A stretch of DNA of 43,344 nucleotides from Blastocladiella britannica (GCA_025349905.2 MU624598.1:1-43344), one strand, 5' to 3'. Numbered from the stretch's first letter, positions 20,542 through 30,833 are shown. Translations and numbers: made by a program. Notes: generated by a model not told the origin, from the sequence alone.

Positions 20542-21436
20542 ATGTTATCGTCGGCACGCTCCGTCTGCTCGCGCGCGCCATTGAGCGCAGTTGCTCGTCG
20601 CACCTTGTCCACAGCCGCTCCCGAGGCTGCTGCTGCTCCCGAGGCACCCGCCTCAACGCCTGCCGCCGACGATGGGTCGCCAAAAGTGGACGTGTTTGCG
20701 CGCTCCGAGCGTCCCGAGCGCCGGTACAAGCCGTACAATGCGCCTCGGCCACAGCGCGAGCCGTTTGTTCCCGTGAGTGCCGGCGGAACTAAGCTCGCAG
20801 GTCCGCTTTTTTGGTTTTTGTTTGTTGATTTTGCTTTCTTGGTTTCCTCACTCCCTTTCTCGCAATAGATCAGTCGCAACTGCCGCATCTGGGCGCGATG
20901 GGACATATCAAGAGTGGCCAGGTATGTATTTTTCATAATCTCATGCCAATTGGCTCTGATATTGATTTGGAATGAAATAGATGTACACGCTGCGCGATCT
21001 GGACGACACGAAGCCGGGCCCAAAGGCACAGGCGGCGCCGGACCTCTCGCAAATCAAATTCGACGTGTTCCAGGCCATGCGCACCAACCCCTTGAACGTG
21101 TACAAGGTATCCATTACTTTCCTTTTCCCATTGACGGCAGACGACTGCCACTAACATCCACCAAAACAAATCAGGAGCACGAGCTGATGGCCAACTTTGT
21201 GTCCGAGACGGGCATGATCATGCACCGCAAGAACACCAAGCTGGCCGCCAAGAACCAGCGCAAGCTGACCAAGGCCGTCAAGCGCGCGCGGGCCATGGGT
21301 ACTTTTTACTTTTAGTCGTCAATTAACCAGACTGACATTGAATCAATCAACAGGCTTGATGCCCTATACCTACCGCGAGCCTTTGAAGCGCGACTCACCT
21401 GGCACCTATGCTGCCCAGCAAGGCGAAGATTACTAA
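20542..21436 (+). CDS. RSM18: Mitochondrial small-subunit ribosomal protein bS18m
   Basis: Five exons (20542-20800, 20869-20921, 20981-21106, 21175-21298, 21354-21436) join in phase to 214 aa; four introns of 55-68 nt. The N-terminus MLSSARSVCSRAPLSAVARR with RRTLSTAAPEA is a typical mitochondrial presequence, followed by a Pro/Ala linker. The C-terminal half is the S18 domain: NPLNVYKEHELMANFVSETG, then KNTKLAAKNQRKLTKAVKRA and RAMGLMPYTYR. The protein binds 12S/15S-type rRNA on the mitoribosome platform. Five exons in under 900 bp is the densest intron load in the window. The gene starts 67 bp after the LHS1 stop on the same strand. Confidence 0.93.
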
Positions 21437-21483
21437 ATGCGTCTTGATTCTTTTGGTCCGACTGGAATACGAATATAATATGG

Positions 21484-21503
21484 TATATATATATATATAT
21501 ATT
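21484..21503. repeat. TA dinucleotide microsatellite
   Basis: An uninterrupted run of about ten TA units lies between the S18m stop (21436) and the C2H2 gene stop (21514), in the shared 3' region of these convergent genes. A similar short TA run lies in the third OPT intron region near 7254-7265. Confidence 0.9.
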
Positions 21504-21513
21504 GAAAGAATAT

Positions 21514-22857
21514 TTACCCTCGATCTGCTCTGGCAGCACCATTGCCAAACAACCGGTGCGAATCCGGACCATGGAGAACGTTGGGCTCCCTGAGTGGCAT
21601 TTGCACAGTTGCCGGAACTTGCTGTTGTTGCTGTTGTTGCTGTTGCTGCTGCTGCTGCGATGCCGGTGCGGTAGCTGGAATAGATACGGCGACGAGATCG
21701 GTAGGCGAAGTTGCTCTCACTTTGGTCAAACACGCCGCCGACTTCTCCAGGTGTTTACGGAGCGCGTCCTTGCGGGAGTACGCCTTGGGGCATGCGCTGC
21801 ACCGGAACGGACGAGCTGATGTTGGTTCAAAAAAAAGTGAGACAAAGGTCCCCATTAAACAATACGAAAACGAAAAAAACGTACGATCAACATGTGCACT
21901 CCGCAAGTGCCGCAAACAGTCGGCTTTCCGCGCAAACCCACGCTGGCACACGGGGCACTTGAACGCGCGGTTGGAGGAGTGTAGCATCTGGTGCTGCTCG
22001 AACGCCGCGCGGTCCAGGAACCCGCGGGTGCACGTGCGGCACACGAACGGCCAGGTGGTCAGTGGGGCCTTCGGGAGCGGCCACATAGTTGCTGCTGCTG
22101 ACGGCGGCGGCGCGGTGGCGGGAGACGCCGGTGACACCATTATTTCTGGCATTGCAATTGGTGTTGTGGCAGCGGCAACGGGCGGGAGGGGAAAGACAGG
22201 GAAGGGAACAGTGGGGGCAAAGACCGGATCGGCGGCAGGTGCAGGGGCAGGAGCAAGGAGCGGGCCGGCACTGTCGCTGCGGTGGTCGACGTCCATTGCG
22301 GACTGGTGAGGTTCAGCGCGACCAGTCTCCATCAAAGTTGACGACGGCTGCACCAACAATGGTGACGAGGGCAAGGACGAAGAAGACGAGGAAGATGAAT
22401 AAGTGGAAGTGCGTCGCTGGTCCTGGTGCGGATCCTCGCCAGCCACCCCACGTTCAGAGGCCATCATCACCCGGCGCCACTGGTCGCGTTCGCGTGCGAT
22501 TTCCCGCGTCGAGTCCGCGGCCACGGCGTACATGCGGGCAATGGCCTCTAGCTCATCCAATGTAAATGCCAGCAGTGCAACCGAAGGCGAGTTGGATCGG
22601 AGCACCGACGACAGGCAGCTGAGGCGGACTGTCAGCGGATCTTGGTTGTGGGCAGTGGTGGAGGCCATTGGTGGTGGTGTCAACGTCACTGCCGGCAGTT
22701 GGCTCTTGGTCGCGATGGGAGATGGGAAAGAGGCGTGTCTTGGCTGTCGGGGTTGGAAACGCAAATCAAGGGTGGGAGGAAAGAGAGCTCCAGGACCGCA
22801 CGGGTGCGGAATGGTGTCGGGTGAGGGCAGGCCGCCGCAGGACAAGAGGGAAGTCAT
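21514..22857 (-). CDS. C2H2 zinc-finger protein, probable transcription factor
   Basis: Exons 22857-21885 and 21815-21514, with a 69-nt intron (multiple of three, so unspliced RNA would stay open), give 424 aa. The N-terminal 280 residues are Ser/Pro/Ala-rich with one helical stretch (LSCLSSVLRSNSPSVALLAF). Then come zinc finger 1 (FVCRTCTRGFLDRAAFEQHQMLH), whose CX2C/HX3H spacing is canonical, and finger 2 (FKCPVCQRGFARKADCLRHL...H). Finger 3, interrupted by the intron just before it, is FRCSACPKAYSRKDALRKHL, whose last ligand appears to be Cys after six residues instead of His. A run of 13 Gln near the C-terminus follows. It is likely a nuclear DNA-binding protein; targets unknown. Confidence 0.85.
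   Translation of the reverse strand: MTSLLSCGGLPSPDTIPHPCGPGALFPPTLDLRFQPRQPRHASFPSPIATKSQLPAVTLTPPPMASTTAHNQDPLTVRLSCLSSVLRSNSPSVALLAFTLDELEAIARMYAVAADSTREIARERDQWRRVMMASERGVAGEDPHQDQRRTSTYSSSSSSSSLPSSPLLVQPSSTLMETGRAEPHQSAMDVDHRSDSAGPLLAPAPAPAADPVFAPTVPFPVFPLPPVAAATTPIAMPEIMVSPASPATAPPPSAAATMWPLPKAPLTTWPFVCRTCTRGFLDRAAFEQHQMLHSSNRAFKCPVCQRGFARKADCLRHLRSAHVDRTFFSFSYCLMGTFVSLFFEPTSARPFRCSACPKAYSRKDALRKHLEKSAACLTKVRATSPTDLVAVSIPATAPASQQQQQQQQQQQQQVPATVQMPLREPNVLHGPDSHRLFGNGAARADRG
21619..21657 (-). repeat. CAG/CAA repeat encoding 13 glutamines
   Basis: Thirteen consecutive glutamine codons in the C2H2 gene's last exon, a mixture of CAG and CAA. The interruption by CAA should limit slippage. 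Poly-Q tracts are common in activation regions of transcription factors. Confidence 0.9.
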
Positions 22858-23219
22858 TTTATGATTGCTTGATTTGATTGAATAGAAAAAAAAATCCCGG
22901 ACCTAGCAAAAGAAGTGAAAGGAGAAAGGGAACTTGGCCGTATATGAGGGAAAAAATGGAGAGCACCTAAGCTGACGGATCGGCACGTCGAGGTTTTTTT
23001 TTTTTTTTTTTCTATATTTCGCCACTGCCCGATCTGCTCGAAACTTGGCAGAAACTTCCGGCAGAATATTCCATGGAAACCCCCTGCTTCCACCGTGGCG
23101 CTTTCTGCCAGAAATGCATGTGAGTGCCGCTTGAAATAACTATCCCAATTCCCAAAAATTCCTCATTCATTCATTCAGTGTTTGGTGTAACTGCGGACTC
23201 GTATATTTACTACAGAGCA
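22858..23219. promoter_or_regulatory. Divergent intergenic region between the C2H2 gene and the 23.2-kb gene
   Basis: This 362-bp stretch has no coding frame. It contains a T-run at about 22994-23012. A compact palindromic cluster at 23051-23071 holds GAAACTTC and GAATATTC, two GAAnnTTC elements resembling heat-shock elements but five bases apart rather than in the canonical contiguous array. GGCAGAA occurs near them three times in either orientation. It probably serves as a bidirectional promoter; binding factors are not assignable. Confidence 0.4.
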
Positions 23220-25366
23220 ATGAACCCAGCAGATCAAGGGCAAAGGCAGCTCCGAGCCGCCATCGACACTTGCATTGCAACCCTGAGCACCACCCCACAA
23301 TGGCGCGACTTGCATCGCGCTTGGCTTGCCTGCCGCGCGAGCGCACCGACTCTTGGTCCGTCCTCGGCCGATATGCTTGCGGCCATTTCAGGAACCGCCA
23401 TGGCCGCCGATATGGAAGCGTACGCGCGCACTCTTTTGGACGGTGCACTTCACCATAATCAAGATGGGAAAAAATCGAATGCGCGTGAGGTTGCGGCCGA
23501 GTCGTTGCTCCGCGATCTGTCGCCCGAGTTACTGTCAGTGACCGTGCGCCAGCTCTTGTTTCGAATGGGAAATGCACCACCAAACACGATCACTGGTCCT
23601 AGTCGCCGCGGCATGCTTTGGCGCGTGATGGCGCGAGGAATGGGCATCATTGATGCCGACCGCCTAGGACCCATTATGGACGCGGCCGCTGCGATCGATG
23701 TCCTGGTGTGGATCCGGCGCGTAAGTGGCCAGTTTTCGCAAGTGTACATATCATTTGTAATGCGACGCGATGTTATCTCACCCGTCAATATAGATTCCTG
23801 GCCCTAAGCGAGACATATCCGCACATGGTCACGGCGCCGCTCATGATGCCGTGCATGCGATTGTACGCCAACGTGCTTTGTGCGTCGTCGCTTCCCCCGG
23901 CCGGGATCTGCATGCCGGCAAACAGTGTACAACAGATGTGGTCTTCCCCGTGGGCCTGCAGCCCGCCCGAATACTTATTAGCTCGCGTGTGCATTGTCGT
24001 TGGCACTGTTATCTTTGCCTCTTCCATCATGCAAGATCCCGGCATTCCCAAGGAAGAGGATGCTGACGGGTCTGATTTCCCCGAATCGGACTTGATGCCC
24101 GCGGCAGTGATCGTGGTCCTAACGCTCATGACGAGGACCAAGGCATGTTCCACCACTTTTCCCAATTTTTTCCTTCCAGATGTTTCGAAAACAGTGGCTG
24201 ACATCGTGTTTGGGAGTGTAGAAATTTGCTTCTAGAACCCAAGCCACGCACCTCGTACACGTTGCCCTTGGATCGTCCAATTGCGGGTTCGCGGGCCCGA
24301 GCGCAGCGCATATGGAGCAGTGTTTGCGCATTGCGTTTATTGGTACTTTTTTTTTTGATAGCTTCACCATTCCTTTGGATTAACATGGATCACTTGTGTA
24401 GGGATCTTGCCATGGTCGTGCGCGCTCGTGTTTCTGGACCTGGTGCTCACTTCCGACAATGTGCTCGACTCCGTGGAGGATATATTGAGCGTCATGGCTG
24501 ACATGACGGGTGGGGTATGTTTTTTGGTCGTCCCAAAAATCCGGAATCCAACTGATAACTGTCACAGGACTCGGCCAAGCTGGGCTCGCTGCCCGGATCC
24601 ACGCTCACCAGCAATTTATCCCCACTTCTCCTCGGCGGATCCACCGTCGTATCGCACCACCCGTCCGCGGGCCCACGTGCGATGCCCGGGTGGCTGCAAG
24701 CCGCGATCGCCGCGTCTTCGGGCGCAGTAGCGTCGCACGCGCGGCTCGAGGAGCTCGCGGACGGCATTGCGTTCACGCAGCAACGGACGCGGCTCTTGAT
24801 TCAACGTACCTTGTTCATCTCCATCTTTTGCGTTTGTTTAGTCTCACTCTTTTTTTGAGGGGGGTTAAGGATGGCAACGCGTGTCCCGTGGCGTCGGCAT
24901 CTGGCGCATGTACATGTCCGCGGTGCGTTCGGCCGTCCGAGACGCGCACGACGCGCAGGCGGCCGCGGCCCGCGCTCTGGCCGATGCAGCGGTCGCGCAG
25001 TCGGCGGCCGACGCGAAAGCTGCCGCAGCGATGTCGGCGCAAGCCAAGTTACAGCAACAACAGCAACAAGCGGCTGCCGCCAATGCAGCTGCAGCAACGG
25101 CAGCTGCGGCCAGTGCAGCAGCTGCGGTGGCAGCAGCGGATCGGGCGGCAAAGGCGCGGTCGCCGCTAGTCTCGCCGTCGGCCAAGGTGCGCGCGGATGC
25201 AAACGCTGCACGCACGTTCCGGCTGCAAGCCCCACTGGCGGCGCTGGTGACGATGGTCGCGGACCGCGTGGTCTTGGGTGGCGGGCCGCCGGGATCTTCT
25301 TCTGCTGCTGGGATCGAAGTTGCACTTGCCCGCTCTGCCGCCACCACTTCCCGAGGCAGCAGCTGA
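23220..25366 (+). CDS. Unrecognised multi-exon protein, two junctions unresolved
   Basis: Six coding blocks: 23220-23720, 23794-24142, 24236-24342, 24402-24514, 24568-24805 and 24870-25366. Blocks 3-6 join in phase. They read ATHLVHVALGSSNCGFAGPS, then the hydrophobic IGILPWSCALVFLDLVLTSD, LGSLPGSTLTSNLSPLLLGG, RLLIQRWQRVSRGVGIWRMY and a long Ala/Gln coiled region to the TGA. Block 1 (MNPADQGQRQ, helical) ends at a perfect GTAAGT donor in phase 0. Block 2 (LALSETYPHMVTAPLMMPCM) must be entered in phase 2 and leaves at AAG|GCATGT, so junctions 1-2 and 2-3 conflict. A weaker GTTTTC donor at about 23730 would fix the first. An assembly error, missed microexon or decayed gene are alternatives. 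I recognise no family. Confidence 0.55.
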
Positions 25367-25469
25367 TCCTCAATACCAAAAACATAAAAACAGAATGTTG
25401 CAAAGTACATTGTATTGATTGTTGCGCAGCCGTGAAAAAAGAAAAAAAGTAGAAAGGCGTCAGGCAAAA

Positions 25470-26891
25470 TCAGTACCCGTTGCCGTACTGGTTGACAAGC
25501 GTCGCGCGCTGACCCATCTGCCCCGACGCCGCGGGCCCCGACTGCTGCACCTGCGCGACCATCGGCTCGGGCCCGGCGCGGTACTGCACTTGCTGCTGCT
25601 GCTGCTGGTGGTGCGGCTGCTGCGGCGGGGGCTGCTGGTTCATGAGCGGCGGCAAGTCCGGGACCAAAATCGGTCCAGCCCATCCCTGGCCAGCGCCAGC
25701 GCCTTGAGGTACGTGGCGCGGCGCAAACGCACCGCCACCACCGGAGACGGCACCACCGCGGGAGGGAGCGGGCGACGGGTCCTTGGCCAGCGTGACCATG
25801 CGGCCACCAGCGCCGCCTCCAGCCATGTACGGGTCGCCCAGGTCAAACTGCGGCTGCTGCTGCTGGGGCGGCGGCCCGGGGGCGCCACCGGCAGGCGACA
25901 TGTAGTGGTTCTGGGGCACGCCCGTGACCACGCCGCCGTACATTTGCTGCTGCTGCTGGCGGTGCACCGAGTGGTGCATCGACCCCGGGTGCAGCTGCTG
26001 CTGCTGGGGCGGCGCAGGAGCATACATGTCGTCCTCGTCCTGGTACCGGTCGTCCGCGCCGCCGCCCATCATGACCGTCTTGGGGTCGGCAATGGGCACG
26101 TACACCATAGTCCCGTTCATCGTGGCGGGCGCCACGTACGGCGACGACGGCTGCGACGCCGACCGCGGAACCGACGCGTACCCGGCCGGGCGCGGCAAGT
26201 TGGGCGCCGCGGGCGTGCCCGTGCGCGAGATGGGCGGGTTGTTGCCGCCGTACAGCGCCTGCATGGGCGTGTGCGGCGCGTACGTGCGGCGCTTGCGTTT
26301 CTGGTACGACAGGAACAGCGCAAAGCCGATAATCGACAGCAGAGGGACTAGCACCAGGGCGGCAATGGCCCCACTGGACATGCCCGAGGACGAAGAGCCA
26401 TCGGTGCTGGTGGACGACGCCGAGGAACCAATGGTGGTGCCGGCGGACCCAGATGCCGAGGGAGAGGTGGTGGCGCCGGGAAGGAAGGTGCTTGCCGCCG
26501 GTTTCTTGGCCGAGCTGCTGACATTGGGGCTCGGACTTGGGTTCGGGCTAGGGCTCGGAGACGGAGTCGGGCTCGCAGTCGGAGACGGACTAGGTGACGG
26601 GCTTGGACTCGGGCTTGGACTCGGGCTTGGACTCGGGCTGGGACTAGGACTTGGCGACGGACTAGGCGAGGGAGACGGACTAGGCGAGGGAGACGGACTC
26701 GGCGAGGGGCTCGGGCTCGGGCTAGGACTCGGTGACGGGCTAGGACTACCTGTGGGAGTCGGGCTGGTACCAGTACCCGTCGGCGCAGGCGTGACATCCG
26801 CCTTGGGCGGGGTCACGGGCGTAGCATCCACCTTCGGCGCGGCTGCGGGTGACGGGTCCGTCGCGGCTGCTTTTCCAATGGCGGCCGACAT
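25470..26891 (-). CDS. Single-pass membrane protein with Ser-Pro repeat ectodomain
   Basis: Single exon, 473 aa. An Ala/Pro/Thr-rich start (no cleavable signal peptide) leads into about 40 alternating Ser-Pro units. A Ser/Thr-rich stalk and a clear transmembrane helix (about 174-196, [20 protein letters not shown]) follow, then the stop-transfer KRKRR and a Pro/Gln/Gly-rich tail of about 270 residues. Positive charges after the helix predict an N-terminus-out, C-terminus-cytosolic topology. The Ser/Thr/Pro stalk would be a good O-mannosylation target, giving a rigid rod as in fungal wall-stress sensors (Wsc/Mid2 type). However, there is no cysteine-rich WSC domain, so that role is only an analogy. 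A missing 5' exon with a signal peptide is possible. Confidence 0.75.
   Translation of the reverse strand: MSAAIGKAAATDPSPAAAPKVDATPVTPPKADVTPAPTGTGTSPTPTGSPSPSPSPSPSPSPSPSPSPSPSPSPSPSPSPSPSPSPSPSPSPSPSPSPSPSPSPTASPTPSPSPSPNPSPSPNVSSSAKKPAASTFLPGATTSPSASGSAGTTIGSSASSTSTDGSSSSGMSSGAIAALVLVPLLSIIGFALFLSYQKRKRRTYAPHTPMQALYGGNNPPISRTGTPAAPNLPRPAGYASVPRSASQPSSPYVAPATMNGTMVYVPIADPKTVMMGGGADDRYQDEDDMYAPAPPQQQQLHPGSMHHSVHRQQQQQMYGGVVTGVPQNHYMSPAGGAPGPPPQQQQPQFDLGDPYMAGGGAGGRMVTLAKDPSPAPSRGGAVSGGGGAFAPRHVPQGAGAGQGWAGPILVPDLPPLMNQQPPPQQPHHQQQQQQVQYRAGPEPMVAQVQQSGPAASGQMGQRATLVNQYGNGY
26527..26752 (-). repeat. Minisatellite encoding (Ser-Pro)n
   Basis: About 225 bp of near-perfect 6- and 12-bp units (plus-strand consensus GGGCTCGGACTC/TTGGACTCGGGC) coding for alternating Ser and Pro. 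Longer units recur, such as GGCGAGGGAGACGGACTA twice near 26662-26698, showing recent tandem duplication. Length is likely to vary between strains. Confidence 0.9.
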
Positions 26892-27032
26892 TGTTTTATG
26901 TGGTTTAATTTTTTCTTGCGGAAAGAGAGCGCACTAAAACGACTTTCACACCACTCGAGGTGTTTAAATGGAAAGCTGCGCCGCTATGCTATGAGAAATA
27001 TCGGCGTATATTAGGATTTCAATAATCAGAAC

Positions 27033-29585
27033 TCAGTAGCCGTACTTGGCCTGCAGCGCAAACTCGCGCAGCCACTCGGCGGTGGGCGCGGCCTCGCGGG
27101 CAGCCCACTCAATGTTCGACTCGGCGCGCTCAAACGCCTGCTGCAGCGACCGGTAGTACGTCTTGGTGTCCTTGTCGGCAAAGAACGCGCGGGCCTCGTC
27201 GAGCTTGGCGCGGGTAGTCGCGTAACTGCGGACCGAGTTGGACGCGGCGTCGCCCAGAGCGCCAAAGTTGCCCACGTACCGCTCCGAGAGCGTCTTGAAG
27301 CTGGACGTGAACCACTCAAACATGAGCGACCCGACCTTGGGGTTATTGGGCAGCATGCGGATAATGTAGTGAATGTCGCCCGACCGCACCACCGACGTGT
27401 CCATGACCAGCGCCAGCGTCTTCTTGACCAGCGCGTCGGTGGGCGCCCACGACAGCGACGACAGCGCCGCGTACCGCAGGTCCACCGAGGGCGTCGACTT
27501 GAACAGCTCAAAGGCCGTCTCCCACTCGGCCTCGCCGCCGTGCAGCACCACCATGCCCAGCACCGCGCGGTACAGGTCCGACGCGATCGCCGACTCATCC
27601 GGCTTGCCACCGTTGGCGCCCGTGAACCGCGCAAACCGCGCGCGGGCCTCGGCCAGCGTCGCCGGGTCGCCGTTGCGGCCGGCCTCGCCAATCATGGACG
27701 GGCGCAGCAGCTTGGTGAGCGGCGACTCGCCCGCAACGGGGTCAAACCCAAGACGGCGGGCGTGAGGAGCGGCCACGGTACGGCGCAGCACCGCCAGGGA
27801 CTCGAGGGTCGCCTGGTCAGCACCGGCAAGACCGGCCGACAGCTGCGCGAAAGCCTGCACCGCGTCCGAGAGCACCACGTAGTCGCGGTCGCGGGGGATC
27901 AGCGCGGCCGCCAGGTCCAGCAACTGGGTGGTGGGCGCGTCGCCTGACCATGCCAGGGCCATCGAGTCCACCAGCAGCGACATGCGGTCGCGCACGTTCA
28001 GACTCGTCAGCAGCTTGGCGTCGTGGGCGTTGAGCTTAGCCACGTGTGCGGCCGGGTATGCCACGCGGTAAAAGCCCGACCGGTCCTGGTTGAGCAGGTA
28101 CACGACGGAGCCCTCGTCGTTGGCGTCGCCGACCAGGTCCACCTCGAGCTTCTTGGTCTTCATCACCTCGCGGGTCACCACCTTGACGGTGCCGTCGGCC
28201 GAGACGGTCGCAATGTTGAGCGGCAGGTACCAGACCGTGGTGTCGTCCTCGGGCTTGACGCCACCCGAACGCAGGAATCGGTGCTGCTCCAAGTGCAGGC
28301 GCACGCCGTTGGCAATGGGCTCCTCGGTGACCTTGACCACCGGGTAACCAATCTTGGACGTCCACAGCGACATGAACTCGTTCACGTTCTGGCCCGACGT
28401 CTCCGAGAGCGCCGCCCACAGGTCGTTGGTGGTGGCGTTGCCGTACTTGTGGCGTTGCACGTAGATGCGCATGCCAGCAAAGAACGCGTCAAATCCGAGC
28501 CACTGCGTGAGCATGTGGATGACCGATCCGCCCTCTTTTCCAATTATTTTGTTAATGAGAGGAATGAAAAGTGCAGAAACGTAAAAAAAAAATATACGCA
28601 CTCGAGTAGGAAATGGCGTCAAAGATCGAGTCAATGCTCTTGGCGTCGGCGCAGAACACCTGGATCGGGTGCGAGTTGCGCAGCGCGTCGACCGTGAGTG
28701 CGTACGACTGGTCGTCGCTGACAAATTGCGTCCACATGTCCCACTCAGGGAACAGCTTGCCGGCGCCGTACGTGCCGACCCAGGTGGCGAAACCCTCGTT
28801 GAGCCAGAGCTCGTCCCACTGCATCATGGTGACGAGGTTACCGAACCACTGGTGGGCGAGTTCTATGATTTTTTTTTCAATGTTGTCAATGTTGTTGATG
28901 TTTTGTTATGTGAGCGAATGGTTGTCAAGTACCGTGAGTGACGGTGGTGGCCACCGCCTGCTTGGACTGGATCGAGCCGGTGGCATCGTCAAGGAGCAGG
29001 GCAACGGTCCGGTCTGGGCAGGCAAGTAATATTCAGTCCCAAATCCAACAAATAACATGAAAAAAAAACATACAAGTGACGAGACCCCAGTTCTCCATGG
29101 CGCCGGCGGCAAAGTCGGGCACGGCAATCTGGTCAAGCTTGCGCAGCGGGTAGGCGATGCCAAACACGTCCGAGAACAGCTCGAGCGTGCGCACGGCAAC
29201 GCCGAGACCGAACCGGCCCTGGTTGATGAGGCCCTTGGTGGTGTAGGTGCGGACGCGCACCGGCTCGGGCAGGTACTGCGTCGGGCGCGTGTAGGCCTCG
29301 ATCCACTCAAACTCGCCAATGGCCCAGGCCAACAGGTACGTGGACATGATGGGCGATGGCTCAAACGTGACGGTGCGAGTCTTGCCGTCCTCCGACAGCA
29401 CCTCGGCCTCGGCGGGCGTGTTGCACAGCGCCGTGAGGTGCGTGGGCACCACCAGCGTCACCGTGAACGTGGCCTTGTGCTTGGGCTCGTCAAAGCACGG
29501 GAACGCCTTGCGGGCATCGACCGCCTCGAACTGGGTCGAGACTGTAATTTATTATATAGAGTTAAGAAGGAAAAAAAAAAAACAA

Positions 29586-29621
<36 letters not shown>

Positions 29622-30143
29622 GAACCCATGGTCTTCTTGACGCCCTCGTCTTCGTAGTTGGAACGGTAGAAACCGCTCATGTCGTCGCCAATGAGACCGG
29701 TAAAGTCAATGGCAAGCACCACATCGTCAAGGCCGGCCGCGAGCGTGGCTTCGAGCGGCAGCTTGACAGTCTGCGTCTCCTCGTTGTACTCGGCCGGGCC
29801 AGCCTTGTACGAGTGGCCGCGGGTCGACACGGTGGCCGACTGGATCTGGAGCTTGTGGGCGTTGAGCTCAATGTACTCGGTCTCGGCAGCCGTGTGGAGC
29901 CTATTATTTGTCGCGTGATGCGTGCACATTGTGTTGGTCAGTCACTCGGCGATAGCAGTCATTTAACTTAAGTAAAGTAAAGGTGTATGCATACAGAATG
30001 TCAACGTGGCCGACAAACGTAAAGTTCTCGAGGTCGGGCGTGACCGTAAGCTTGTAGCTGGTGGGCAGGATGTGCTTGGGCAGCTCGATGCGCTTGCCGT
30101 CCTCGGCGGGGGCGGAGACGCCGGCGTGAGCGAATTTGCACAT
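27033..30143 (-). CDS. M1-family zinc aminopeptidase (Ape2/Aap1, puromycin-sensitive type)
   Basis: Six exons: 30143-29995, 29900-29626, 29541-29074, 29013-28933, 28862-28602 and 28534-27033; all phases agree; 911 aa. M1 landmarks: LPKHILPTSYKLTVTPDLEN, TQFEAVDARKAFPCFDEP, the exopeptidase motif GAMEN (288-292) and the zinc site H324-ELA-H328 followed by E347 (HEXXH-X18-E). The tyrosine-bearing YSKGGSVIHM and a complete C-terminal ERAP1-like helical domain follow. No signal peptide is present, so it is cytosolic. The family removes N-terminal residues from peptides, for example after the proteasome. An intron splits the codon for the catalytic Glu325, separating the zinc ligand His324 from the rest of the motif. 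The fourth-exon acceptor intron contains a 34-base homopolymer. Confidence 0.96.
29587..29620 (-). repeat. 34-base homopolymer (A on plus, T in the sense of the gene) inside an M1 aminopeptidase intron
   Basis: The intron 29542-29625 begins GTTCGT on the coding strand and then runs into a T-tract covering 29587-29620, followed by further T-runs to about 29570. The length is notable, and sequencing or assembly may not have its exact size. Confidence 0.85.
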
Positions 30144-30357
30144 TTGGTTTATGAGTTTTCTTTATGAGGATAGTCGTTGGCCACGTCGTTAGAGAAATGA
30201 GAGGGCCGCCGCCGAGTCGAGGGCTGTTGTGTGTCAAAGTGTCAAAGTGCCCCCAAACAAAAATCAAATGACTGAAATCACTCATTTCATCCGCGTCACG
30301 CAACCCCGGCGGTTTGCCCGAACAACTGCCACTGCCCAGGCGGTCCAAGTACGTGCC

Positions 30358-30833
30358 TTAGAGGCAGCACCGCTGGACACCACGAACTGGGATCCACGCC
30401 CGATCCCCGGCCGGCATCGGCACCTCCCGCGACGCAGTTCCCGTCGCCAGCACTAGCTCCACTCCCAGCCGCCCCGCGCGGTCTTTACCCTGGATCCGCC
30501 AATCTTGCTGGATATCCCACCCAGGGGCTACGTGCTGGAGCAACGACAGGATGTGGGAGTTGTCTTGGTACTTCCAGGTCCCGGTTCCGCCCGACTGCGG
30601 GCAAGGGGCGCGGATGCAGCGCACGTTAGTTCTCACCTTGAAGGTGTGGTCCTTGGAGATCTGGATCGTGTGCTGGGCGTCGGACGGGGACGCGTAGGTC
30701 CCGGGAGATGGGTTGAAGCCTTTTGTAGCTTTTTTTTTTGTCAGAGTCCAACTTCGCACTTGTCCAGATATATATTACCTTGGACGGTGATAGCCAACAG
30801 CAGAACAAAGAAGGTCGAAATTGTCATAGTCAT
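30358..30833 (-). CDS. Small secreted protein of unknown function
   Basis: Exons 30833-30779 and 30719-30358 (59-nt intron) give 138 aa. It opens with a classical signal peptide, MTMTISTFFVLLLAITVQG, and the mature part is about 119 residues with four cysteines in two clusters (RCIRAPCPQ and QRCCL). It has a SPGTYASPSDAQHTIQISKD start and a GTGTWKYQDN segment, a pattern that looks like a small beta-barrel, but I recognise no family. No transmembrane segment or anchor follows. It is likely secreted to the wall or medium. It lies between the aminopeptidase and CWF19 genes on the same strand; the 214-bp gap upstream of the aminopeptidase start is unremarkable. Confidence 0.75.

Noticed and set aside
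23041..23080. Canonical heat-shock element
   Set aside because: The GAAnnTTC units are not in the required contiguous 5-bp array; listed only as an unassigned palindromic pair.
26527..26752. Possible CRISPR-like array
   Set aside because: Repeats are 6-12 bp, contiguous, without spacers, and encode Ser-Pro in a long open frame of a eukaryotic gene.
25419..26937. Long plus-strand frames (310 and 337 codons)
   Set aside because: Antisense to the Ser-Pro membrane protein gene; the Gly-Leu repeat they show is simply the reverse complement of the Ser-Pro minisatellite.
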